A stretch of DNA of 64,000 nucleotides from Piezodorus guildinii (Eukaryota; Arthropoda; Insecta; Hemiptera; Pentatomidae). The notes beneath the pieces were generated by a model. The model searched no databases and had not been told where the DNA came from. It was given only the letters and a program-made list of their open reading frames with translations. The stretch is from NCBI GenBank assembly GCA_023052935.1, contig CM041294.1, forward strand, positions 89,721,616 to 89,785,615, in the 5' to 3' direction. A program made the translations under genes and the position numbers. Below are positions 1 through 9,376 of the stretch, one piece after another (positions within the stretch are counted from its first letter, which is position 1; the number at the start of each line of letters is the position of its first letter).

Positions 1-877
1 ACAAACATAAAAATGATAATTCATCTTTAATATAATTTTAAACATCGTCTTTTTCGAGTTTAAACCACCCAACCCACCCATAAAAATACAGTTAGCTATG
101 TGCTTTTTCGTACCGATTCTGATAACGGAGGGACAGTTGGAACGTAAACAAATGTTTCTCAGTTTACGGTTTCGTTACTTTTTCTCTTTTTATTTATTTT
201 ATTGGAATGGATAAAGCGTTCAAAATTTATATTCATCCTATCCTCCGAACTCCAGCGAAGGTCAAGGAAGACATTAATAATTCCCGAAGAGTGATAAGTT
301 ATGCCTTAACAGTTATCCATTACATGCCTCGAAAAAAGCTAGTGGTCACCCTTGAGCCAGATAATTCTGCAGTACACCTTCTCTTTCGGTTTTGTAGAAG
401 ATGTTCGGGTCTTTGGTAACATCTGCAAGAGACGATCACCTCAACATTTCCCTGCTTCGACATTAATTATTCCAATAGTGCACTCCTGCCCTAGATATCG
501 TCGTCTTATTGCAATCTCATATCTAGGTCGAAGCGTTCACTTTCCGCCGTAAAAGGTCCCTAATAGATCTGTCTCTACGTGGGCATAATTCTGATGGGAA
601 AAAAAGAGAAGAAAATCAGAGTAATTATCTTTTTTTTCTCAAATCACTGGACACTTACTAAGGAATTAATGTTAAACACTAAAAGGTATTTACAGAGTGA
701 AGATTTCTGACGTGACTTGAATTTTCGTAGTGAAATGTCATCCAGCAAGTTATGATGTCGTGGAAATACGTGCTATAAGTCCGGTTTTATGAGATATTGA
801 CATCACTGGTAGTGAGCTTCAGCTCATGAGCATGTACGCTGCAAAATTATTCATTATTTCCTGATGATTATATAAAC
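1..877. other. Flanking DNA without a recognisable gene
   Basis: AT-rich sequence upstream of the Gypsy element. The short open frames here (207-419, 352-552) have no recognisable domain and no coding look. Bases 195-257 resemble 12490-12560, so this stretch holds at least one diverged dispersed repeat. I see nothing else in it. Confidence 0.6.
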
Positions 878-881
878 GTAT

Positions 882-1267
882 TGTAACAGGTTTTTAATTT
901 TCTTGCTCGGTTTCGTCCGCCCGGTGTTTTAAACTTGAGCCTATATACGGAAAGTACAGTGTCGCCGCCTAGGATAAGTACCGTGGAGATACCGGGATTC
1001 TGCGATTTTAGGCCATTCCCGTAGAAAGTCTCGTACCGTATAGATGGATGGAAGTACCGAGTTAGCTGGGAAGCAACCAGGAGCAGTATAAGGATATTTT
1101 TATTTAATTTTTCGTCATATATATATTTAATATACCCAGCGTTGGTGTTATGGTAGAATTGTTTCTTTGCCGTATGCTTGTATGCCGCTTACAAAGGAAA
1201 TAAAGTAGAACATCGAAAATAATTTTATTTTCTAAGAACCTGGACCTTAACCGTTAACCATGTCACA
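882..1267 (+). repeat. 5' LTR of Gypsy element
   Basis: A 386-bp LTR starting TGTAAC and ending TGTCACA. It should hold the promoter and the R region. An AATAAA-type signal lies near its 3' end, inside the motif GGAAATAAAG. It matches the 3' LTR at 376 of 386 positions. Confidence 0.96.
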
Positions 1268-1273
1268 AATCTA

Positions 1274-1291
1274 TGGCGCCCGAACAGGGAC
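1274..1291 (+). other. Primer-binding site, tRNA-Lys type
   Basis: TGGCGCCCGAACAGGGAC is an 18-nt sequence of the kind complementary to the 3' end of tRNA-Lys, the same primer class as lentiviruses and several insect Gypsy-type elements. It starts 6 nt after the LTR end instead of directly at it. Confidence 0.85.
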
Positions 1292-2288
1292 AAGGACATT
1301 TTTTAAGTTAAGTGCTGACTTTAATGGTTATATATTGTTAAAAGAAAATTAATAATACATTGGAGGAATTAAGTGGCACTATTTGCATTGCAGTAATTCG
1401 CAAGCATGGTATTAGGTATAGTCAATTGCATCAACAAAGTTAAGACTTTTATATAAATTATCATTATCGTATCGAAGGAAAACAAACATTTGATTTTTTT
1501 TATTTTAAAAATTGTAATATATACCGTAAAACTTTATTGTATCGACAAAATATTTCTATATTGTTCTAATTAAGAAGAAAAACATTTAATTTTTTTTTAT
1601 TTTAAAAATGGTAATATATCTTCCGTAAAAGTTTCTTGTGTTATTTAATACAAAATATTTCTATATTGATTAAATTTTTTTTTATTAAAAGTAACGTTTA
1701 TTAAACTGTTTTTAGTAAATTTAGACTGTTTTATTTTAATTAAAATCTCAAATTAAAAGGTTTCAAATTAGGATTTTATTTACTTTTATTCAATTAAGAT
1801 TTAATAATTATGAATTTTGTGGTTGATAAGAATTATTATTATAATAATAATATTTTATTTTTTTGTAAATAACTTTAGATAACAGAGAAGCTAATTTTTT
1901 TGTATAAAATATTTTTTTGTTTTTTAAATAAGGTATCTTATTAACCAAAATTTAGATTAATTAGAGTTTGAGAATAATTGTTGTTTGTCTCATTAATTTA
2001 TTTCTTAAACTTTTGTTTTGATAGGTTCATATAAGTTTTAAGACTTAGTTTTCCTGTTATTCAACTTGTACCTTGAATTTGTAAAGGACGCTTACCGAGT
2101 TTAATTTAATTTAAATTATATTTTGTTTAATCTTTTTTTTACAGGTTTTATTTTAATTGCCTTAAAGTAGGAATTTATTTAATTTATCTTAAAGGAAAAA
2201 TTTCTCCTGGTCCTATTATCTGTTTCCAGAGTGCTAGTTTATTTCTGTATTTTTTTTTTTAAATTTACGTTTTGTTTGCTTTGCCATA
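1292..2288 (+). other. Untranslated leader of Gypsy element
   Basis: About 1 kb of very AT-rich sequence between the primer site and the gag start codon, with T-runs and no frame of note. A long leader is common in this superfamily; packaging or internal-initiation signals may lie here but none can be named by eye. Confidence 0.6.
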
Positions 2289-3638
2289 ATGGGTAATCCC
2301 GACGTCTTGATATCAGAACGGGAGGATATATTTGCTGCAGTTCAGAACATTTTTACTAAATCAAACTCCTTGAGTGTTGATACAGTAGTTGATTTTAAAC
2401 CAGTTTATGATAGGCTGGTCAATTACGAGTCGCGTTTTGAAAAGATCCAGTCCAAAATCCGTGAATACAACTCAACCGTGACTGGTACTAAAGACAAGGT
2501 CGAAACCTCAGCTGTACAAAATTCATTTTTCGATTTAGTCGACACCACTAAAGTGAATTATTATTAATTAATTAAAACGTGTACTCCTACGGAAAAGAAA
2601 CCTGATGTTTTTTCTACCCCTACTTACTCTGTTCCTCAGGAGCCACCAAGAATTGATTTACCGTCATTCTCGGTGAAATTGGAAGACTGGAATGAGTTCT
2701 ATTCTCTTTTTGATTCTATGGTTCATAGAGAGAAATCTTTATCGACCATAAGAAAATTCCATTATCTAAGAAGTAGTTTACGCGGGGAAGCTTTGTCCCT
2801 TATCTCGGGGTTCACATTAGAGGAAATTAATTATTCCCTAGCCTATGATGCGGTAGTTGCTCGGTATCAAAATAAAAGACGGCTAGCCCGATTTTACATT
2901 AAAAGAGTGTTGGATTTTACCCCTCTAAACAATTCGTCCGCAAATAATTTGCAAAGATTTTTATCCGAACATGAAAATAATTTTTCCGCCCTATCGGCTT
3001 TAGGCATTGCAGATATGGGGGACTTCATTAAACTTCATTTAGCCCTCACCAATTTAGACCCAGGGGCCAGAAGATCGTTCGAAGAGCGGATAAAGTCGAC
3101 TGGGATTCCCTCTTATAGGGACTTAATAAATTTTGTCACGGAACGATCTAGAATCTCCGAGATGATGGCTCAAGAAGACCGAGCGGAAAAATCGAATGGA
3201 AAAGAGAAATCCCGATTTACGAATCCCACTACGAATAGACAGTATAAGAAAGAATCCTCGGGAATATATAGTATTTTACCTTTGGGTTCCTCGGTGCCAA
3301 CAGATACTGACGCTTCTGCCGACAAATCAAATTGTAATCCCGAATTCGAACGAATGAAAACCGAGTCAGTTGGTTGTATGGAAAGGTTATCCCCATCGAC
3401 CAAAGTACAATCCAGAAATAGTTCTGAATCAATCGTTGACAATAAAAACATCTCAAAAGACTTACAGCCAGCTCTAACAGCTAAGAAATTAAATTGCTGG
3501 AATTGTGGTGGACCACATGTATATTCCAGATGTTCGCTACCTCCTAAGTTTTTCTGCTATCGTTGTGTTAGCCCAGGAGTTTCCATTCACGCCTGCCCTA
3601 AATGTAATCCGGGAAATGGGCGAGGGAATCGGAAGTGA
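2289..3638 (+). pseudogene. gag: Gypsy gag, interrupted by one stop codon
   Basis: A single reading frame of about 449 codons starting at ATG 2289 and ending at TGA 3636-3638, broken by one TAA at 2565-2567. The frame continues open across the gap to the downstream part. The N-terminal part is acidic with no known motif. The middle (about 2640-2950) has a DLPSF...WNEFYSLFDSMV...KFHYLRSSLRGEA pattern typical of the DUF1759 gag domain best known from BEL/Pao elements. The C terminus has a zinc knuckle of CX2CX3HX4C spacing (CWNCGGPHVYSRC) followed by a second cysteine cluster (CYRC...CPKC). This is the capsid/nucleocapsid precursor. The stop probably arose after insertion, since one point change explains it. 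Confidence 0.88.
3611..3617 (+). promoter_or_regulatory. Candidate -1 ribosomal frameshift site between gag and pol
   Basis: GGGAAAT fits X_XXY_YYZ exactly in the gag frame (G-GGA-AAT). The pol frame is the -1 frame; it opens at 3608 just after a TAA at 3605-3607, and gag ends 19 nt after the heptamer. A downstream pseudoknot was not worked out. Confidence 0.7.
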
Positions 3639-6600
3639 GGGTCATTCCTATTCCTACAGTTTTAGCTGACCCACTAAATACCGTTCCGTATCGTATACCT
3701 TTTTGTACCGCTAAATCTGATCTCGTTTCCTCAAATGTCGCCTCGAATTCTTTAGGAAATTTTACCGTACCTCTTTATCCCGTATCGTTCCCTAAACAGC
3801 TTTACATGGTTTTCCAAATTACGGTTGGGGGTAGGTCGTACGACATAATACTGTATGCTTTAACATCACTTCCATTTATGTTTTTGTTTGGGTTAGATTT
3901 TATAGTTAATTCTAATATGTGCATGAATTTTCGTGAAGCAGCCTGGTGGTTTCAAGACGATCCTAGCCATAAGTTTTCGTTCCGTCAAGATGTTCCAATA
4001 GAGGAAAAGGCAACATCTATTTGTGGTATTAATTCACTTAGTTCCTCAGAAAAGTTAGATCTGGATAAGATAGTTAGTGAAGGTTTGCTAACTCTCCAAG
4101 ATTCTCCGGGATTAACAACCCGTATAAAACATAAGATAGATGTTATGGGTGCTCAACCTATTAAGCAACGCTCCTACCACTACTCGCCTAAAGTTCTTGA
4201 GGCAATGTACCAGGAACTTGATCGGATGTTAGAAGAAGGCTTAGTTGAGCCTTGCCAATCTCCATGGTCATCTCCGGTAGTCATGGTTCGCAAGGGATCG
4301 GGTTACCGTTTCTGTATCGATTTTCGCAAGGTAAACGAAGTTACTTGTAAAGATTCATATCCCATGCCAAATATGACTTCTCTTTTAGACGGACTTAGAC
4401 AAGCGAGATATCTGTCCAAATTTGACCTTAAGCAGGCATTTCTGCAAGTACCACTAGCTGACGAATCTAGTAAAGAGATTACAGCGTTTACAGTTCCGGG
4501 CAGAGGGTTATTTAGGTTTAAAGTTATGTCTTTTGGGCTAACCAATTCACCTGCTACCTTTCAGAGGTTAGCCGATGCCATATTTGGACCCGAACTATAC
4601 CCGTACGTTGTAGTTTTCCTAGACGATATTTTGGTTTGCACGCCAACTTTTAAATTGCATTTAGACATGCTTAAGGAAGTATTTCGTCGACTTAAAGCTT
4701 CAGGGTTGCGTATTAACCCCGATAAATGCAAATTTGGTTGTAAAGAAGTTAAATACTCCCACCAATGTTGGGCAACTTAGAAGGTTCCTTGGAATGGCAG
4801 GATGGTATCGCCGTTTTATAAAAGATTTTTCAGCGGTTGTCTCTCCCCTTACATCCTTGCTCAAACGCAAAGCTAAATGGATATGGTCAGGAGAGCAGGA
4901 AGCCTCTTTCAATGCTCTCAAGTCAGCACTGACTGAAGCACCAATATTAGCAAGGCCCGATTTCGAGCAGCCTTTTCAACTACAGACCGATGCCAGTGAT
5001 ACAGGTCTTGGAGCTGTCTTAACACAGATACAAGATGGCGAAGAAAGGGTTATCGCTTTTTGCTCACGTACCCTCAGTCCAGCTGAAAGAAATTATACCG
5101 TCACCGAAAAGGAATGCCTGGCAGTCCTGTTCGGTATCGAAAAGAATCGGCATTACTTGGAGGGATATTCCTTTACCGTTATAACGGACCATGCCAGTCT
5201 TAAGTGGCTTCTAAATTTGAAGAACCCTTCGGGTCATTTGGCTAGATGGGCTCTTCGGTTACAACCGTATAATTACAAAGTGAAATACCGTAAGGGCAAA
5301 CTGAATACAGTGGCCGATGCATTATCCAGAATTGCCGCAATAACTGTTTTATCTACTGGTATCGATCATGGCTCCTCTTCCAATGATATTTCGTCTTCGG
5401 GAACCCCTATATCGTCTGATGAATGGTACAATCAGAAATTTTACAGAGTCCAAAAGTTCCCAGAATTTCACCCTGGCTGGTTGATAAAGGATGGGCAGTT
5501 ACTGTATCATCGGAAGAACTCTTTGAAAGGAGAGTTGGAGGACCCCAGTGAGGAGTGGAAAGTGGTTGTTCCAAGACACCTGCGGAGATCTATAATATAT
5601 GATAATCATGATCTTCCTCAGTCTGGCCACTTAGGGATTGATAAGACGTTCGCGCGGGTTAGCAGACTATATTATTGGCCGGGTCTTTATTCGGATATAA
5701 GCCAATATGTGAGACAGTGTGAGTTGTGTCAAAAGGTAAAACCCAGAAATACACCACCTCGTGGATTGATGTACCCGCGCTATAACAAGCAGCCGTGGGA
5801 AATCGTTTCTGTCGACATTATGGGTCCCTATCCTAGAAGCACTAAAGGCAACGTTTATCTCCTAGTTTTCGTCGATTTATTTAGCCGATGGGTGGAATTG
5901 TGTCCCATTACGAAAGCTACCTCATCGGTTATAGTGTCGAAATTAAAGTCGCGAATATTATATAGGTATGGTGCACCTAGGAAATTAATTTCCGACAATG
6001 CAAAGAACTTTGTGAGTAATCTTGTTGATGAAGTAGCTAAGGAGTTCGGAATCAAGAGGGAGACTACTCCTCTTTATCACTCACAGGCAAATCCCACAGA
6101 ACGGTCTAACCGTAATATAAAGCAACTTATCGTCACGTATCTTGGGAAAAAACACCAACGCTGGGACGAGAAGTTAGGAGAGATCCAATTTGCATTGAAT
6201 TCCGCAGTTCAGGACTCGACCAAGTTCAGCCCTGCTTTCTTAAATTTCGGTAGAAAGCTAAGGCCTTTACACCAAGTTCTCGAGGGAGATATTCTAGCAG
6301 CTCGCGAAGAAGAACAGACTCGTTGGGCGGCAAAAGTGGCCAAATTGTCTGAAGTTCATCATGTCGCTGAGGAAAATTCTCTTAAAGCAAGCATAAATCA
6401 GAGTAGTCGTTATAATTTGAGACGCCGGAAAGGTCGTTTCCATCCGGGAGATCAGGTTTTAAAAATGACTTTTCAGTTATCTTCAGCAGCAGATAAACTC
6501 GCAGCTAAACTTAACCCCAAGTATGAAGGCCCTTATACAGTTGTCTCAGTTACGGGTGGCGGATCGTGTAAATTAAGGGATCAGAATGGAAAGTTCGTAG

Positions 6601-6657
6601 GTTTATGGCATCCATCGAAGCTTAAGTTATTCCAAACCACCGACGGACTTACCCGCT

Positions 6658-6668
6658 GGAGGGGAGTG
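6658..6668 (+). other. Polypurine tract
   Basis: GGAGGGGAGTG lies directly before the 3' LTR and would prime plus-strand synthesis. It is also inside the end of the pol frame. Confidence 0.8.
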
Positions 6669-7054
6669 TGTAACAAGTTTTTAATTTTCCCGCTCGGTTC
6701 CGTCCGCCCGGTGTTTTAAACTTGAGCCTATATATGGAAAGTACAGTGTCGCCGCCTAGGATAAGTACCGTGGAGATACCGGGATTCTGCGATTATAGGC
6801 CATTCCCGTAGAAAGTCTCGTACCGTATAGATGGATGGAAGTACCGAGTTAGCAGGGAAGCAACCAGGAGCAATATAAGGATATTTTTATTTAATTTTTT
6901 GTCATATATATATTTAATATACCCAGCGTTGGTGTTATGGTAGAATTTTTTCTTTGCCGTATGCTTGTATGCCGCTTACAAAGGAAATAAAGTAGAACAT
7001 CGAAAATAATTTTATTTTCTAAGAACCTGGACCTTAACCGTTAACCATGTCACA
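6669..7054 (+). repeat. 3' LTR of Gypsy element
   Basis: A 386-bp LTR that matches 882-1267 except at 10 substitutions, starting TGTAACAAG and ending TGTCACA. It is followed by GTAT and an AT microsatellite, so the element landed at or in an AT repeat. Confidence 0.96.
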
Positions 7055-7055
7055 G

Positions 7056-7087
<32 letters not shown>
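7055..7087. repeat. AT microsatellite
   Basis: Alternating TA run with one interrupting TG, directly at the right target duplication of the Gypsy element. Confidence 0.85.
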
Positions 7088-7095
7088 ACTTTTAC

Positions 7096-7745
7096 ATTCA
7101 CTTATCTATATATAAAATATTGAAAAGGGAAAGAATTGCGATCGTAAAAATTTTTAAATTCCAGTTTTCAACTGAAATACACGTTTTAGGGTCCCTTGAG
7201 TAAAAAATTACTAAGTCCCACAAAAAAGTCTGTGTGTATGTGTGTCTTTGTGGCAAGTCCAGCACGAAAACGAAAAAGGTATATGACAAATGAAATTTCA
7301 TATTTGAGACAACTGTACGCCTGAGATGTTACAGCAGCTTTTTCACTAAAGTTAACTAAACGGAAGTAGTACTTTATACCCATGAATTTTGCACTTTTTT
7401 ACGATTTTCTCAAAAACGGTTCTAATGATTTTGATAAAACTCACAACACAAGTATAGTAGTATAGATTTTTAATATACCGTTTTTTATTTTAGAAAAAAT
7501 ATTATCTAATACACGGAATTGTCATAGTTAATGGAGAGTGATAAAAAGCCAATAGAATTAACTGATTGTTTTTGATAAAAATATAATAGGTTATTTAATA
7601 AAACCCATGTTTCTATTGAAATTCAATTGAATTGAATTTTTTATTAGTTTCACTCATTTAAATCTCTAACTGTATTTGAAAATTCTTTAATCGATTTTAA
7701 CAACGGCGGTAAATGAAAGCCGTGTGTTATCCGCACCAGATTTTC
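7096..7745 (+). repeat. Copy 1 of the ~1-kb HINE-like dispersed repeat
   Basis: It begins TTCACTTATC and ends with the family's 3' signature (GTGTGTTATCCGCACCAGATTTT). Shared internal words include TTGCGATCGT, ACACGTTTTAGGGTCCC and ATTTTCTCAAAAACGGTT. About 300 bp of the middle is missing relative to longer copies. It has no coding capacity. Confidence 0.85.
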
Positions 7746-7849
7746 TAAGTGATCATCGAGCTAAAGAAAAAAGACCCGACCACACTGTCCATGATTTTAT
7801 ATCCAAAAAACATTTCGAAAATAAAGTTCGAACCCAATATCTCTTCTAA

Positions 7850-8045
7850 TAATTTGCTAATTACAATTTTCGCAATCACAATGCCTCGGGACGATCTTGT
7901 TTAGACTACTAAAGAGTGCTGCCAATGGGCAGTTTCTCTTTATGTTTATTTCATGAGATTTATCGTTTTAACATATTTGCTTGTATTTTATACAAAGTAT
8001 AAAAATGTAAATATGCTTGTAAATTTCAATAAAAGTATATTTAAA
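7850..8045 (+). mobile_element. Jockey-type LINE 3' tail (truncated)
   Basis: It contains the recurring 3' UTR words GAGTGCTGCCAATGGGCAG and a late AATAAAAG followed by an A-run. It matches the tails at 22225, 29578, 61985 and 63205. Only the 3' end was integrated or survives. Confidence 0.75.
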
Positions 8046-8054
8046 AAAAAAATT

Positions 8055-8120
8055 GTTTAAAATTCTTTTATTGGAATTTACAATTGTACACAGTACAATA
8101 AGTAAATGAGCTATTTACAG
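8055..8120 (-). mobile_element. Jockey-type LINE 3' tail, opposite strand
   Basis: The reverse complement of the same tail (TTTTATTGGAATTTACAATT) meets the plus-strand tail at 7850-8045, giving a tail-to-tail palindrome. Confidence 0.6.
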
Positions 8121-8239
8121 AAAATTGACTTGAAAAAGTCTTTAAAATTATTTAATCTAAATCATATGTTTCCAGCAAAAATGAATTCACGTTTTATTAA
8201 AATCAACTTAAAATATTTTTCAAACTGAAGTATATTCAA

Positions 8240-8308
8240 TAGTTTTTTTTAATCGATTTTAAGAGCTGAGGTCTGTGGAAGTCGTGTGTTGCCCGCACCA
8301 TATTTTTT
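8240..8308 (+). repeat. 3' end fragment of the HINE-like repeat
   Basis: It carries AATCGATTTTAA and the 3' signature GTCGTGTGTTGCCCGCACCA. Only the last ~70 bp is recognisable. Confidence 0.7.
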
Positions 8309-8844
8309 ACTATAACTTTACCATTTTAGAGTACGTTATAATAATTAACAGTATCTCTATGTTCACATATATTTTTTATAATCATATATCGTATGTAATA
8401 ATTTTATAAATAATGTAAGTCATATGAGCTTATGTAAGCCTAATGTGTTTTTTTAATTTTTTTTTTTTTTTTCCGAGACAATCCCAATAAGAAAATTTAC
8501 TTTTCTTTCTCTATTTCGAAATTGAAAGACATCAATTTTATATACGAGTAATTACTAAAGCTTTTGTAAGTTAGATGATTGTGTTGGAAGACTCGACGGA
8601 AGAGATGCGCGTTAAGGCGTTAATTGCTTCATCGGGTAAATTGATCGCCATTAAGAGAGTTACGATATCAGTCCCTCTTCCATTACAATATAATGGCTAA
8701 GGGGTGAAATAAGTAATTACAGCTGAGTGGAGGCTGTTTGATATCTTTACGACGGTTATGTGCCAATAAAAATTATTTTCACGAAATAAAAGTCTGTTTG
8801 AGAAATTAGAACAACAACACGGGGGCAACACTTACTTACTCTTT
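8309..8844. other. Unassigned AT-rich stretch
   Basis: It includes a T-run near 8460 and a slightly GC-richer patch at 8585-8700 that I cannot assign. No gene is seen. Confidence 0.5.
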
Positions 8845-8943
8845 CCTCGGTTGTTAAAATCGATTTAAGAACAAATAAAAAAAAGATAAAGTGAACAAAT
8901 ACCAGAAACTGCTCGTAGATATCGACTATTAAAACATTTACTT
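8845..8943 (+). pseudogene. Older Jockey reverse transcriptase gene, left part
   Basis: In the frame ending at 8943 the translation runs EQIPETARRYRLLKHLL, the linker before the RT thumb of Jockey-clade ORF2. It resumes on the other side of the 8944-12264 insertion with DKRSSLPLSFQKLIY. One stop lies upstream. The gene was already decayed before the insertion or has decayed since. Confidence 0.8.
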
Positions 8944-9376
8944 TTTTATATATCTTTATTTCCAGATCGGCTGCGTGAGGCATACATGGTTTTTTAATAT
9001 AAAAAGAATAATTATTACAACTTGTAACAATAGAAAAAGTGGGGGTATAGTCTCATACACAAGACACCCCTAACGATAATAGATTTGTAATTATTCCCAA
9101 GAATTGAATAATGAATTTAAATTGATGAGTAAAATACAAATTAAATAAAGAAAAAAATATATATATAAAGAAAAAAAAATATAAAAAAAAAAATAATAAT
9201 ACTAAATAATAAAAAAAAAAAAAATTATAAAAATAATAATAAAATAAAAATAAACCAGCTAGATTAAATATGAGGCTTATAAAACTAAATAATAATATTT
9301 ACAAGATGTCTTGTAGAAGCCTGGGTTTGAGCCTGCGAGATAAAGTTGGAACTCCTATGTTGTATGCCACTGCACC

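Larger units (their letters stand above)
3608..6719 (+). pseudogene. pol: Gypsy pol (protease, RT, RNase H, integrase), broken by a deletion
   Basis: The first part (frame of 3635-4780) has a protease-like region ending in the LFGLDF motif, then reverse transcriptase with SPWSSPVVMVRK, the FDLKQAFLQV motif, SFGLTNSPATFQ and the catalytic VFLDD at about 4612-4626. The second part (frame of 4734-6719) continues at TPTNVGQLRRFLGMAGWYRR, then RNase H (TDASDTGLGAVL, TEKECLAVL, TDHASLKWLL), an integrase HHCC finger, a DDE core (VDIMGP, SDNAKNF, PTERSNR) and a GPY-type module (YEGPYTV). The two parts are in different frames. At about 4750 roughly 24 expected residues between RT and RNase H are missing, so a deletion of about 70 bases broke the frame. 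The protease lacks a clear DTG/DSG triad. The stop lies inside the 3' LTR. Confidence 0.92.
882..7054 (+). mobile_element. Ty3/Gypsy LTR retrotransposon, complete boundaries, defective coding region
   Basis: A 6173-bp element bounded by two 386-bp direct LTRs, each beginning TG and ending CA. The 4-bp sequence GTAT flanks both ends (878-881 and 7055-7058) as a target-site duplication. In order it carries an LTR, primer-binding site, AT-rich leader, gag, protease-RT-RNase H-integrase in Gypsy order, polypurine tract and LTR. No env-like frame is present. Counted by eye, the LTRs differ at 10 of 386 positions with no indel, so insertion is fairly recent but not fresh. The gag has an in-frame stop and pol has a frame-breaking deletion, so this copy cannot encode a full polyprotein. 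RNase H-then-integrase order and the GPY-type C terminus fix the superfamily; the clade is not determined. Confidence 0.96.

Noticed and set aside
882..7054. Endogenous retrovirus with envelope gene
   Set aside because: The primer site is lentivirus-like, but pol order and motifs are Gypsy and no env-like frame exists between integrase and the 3' LTR.
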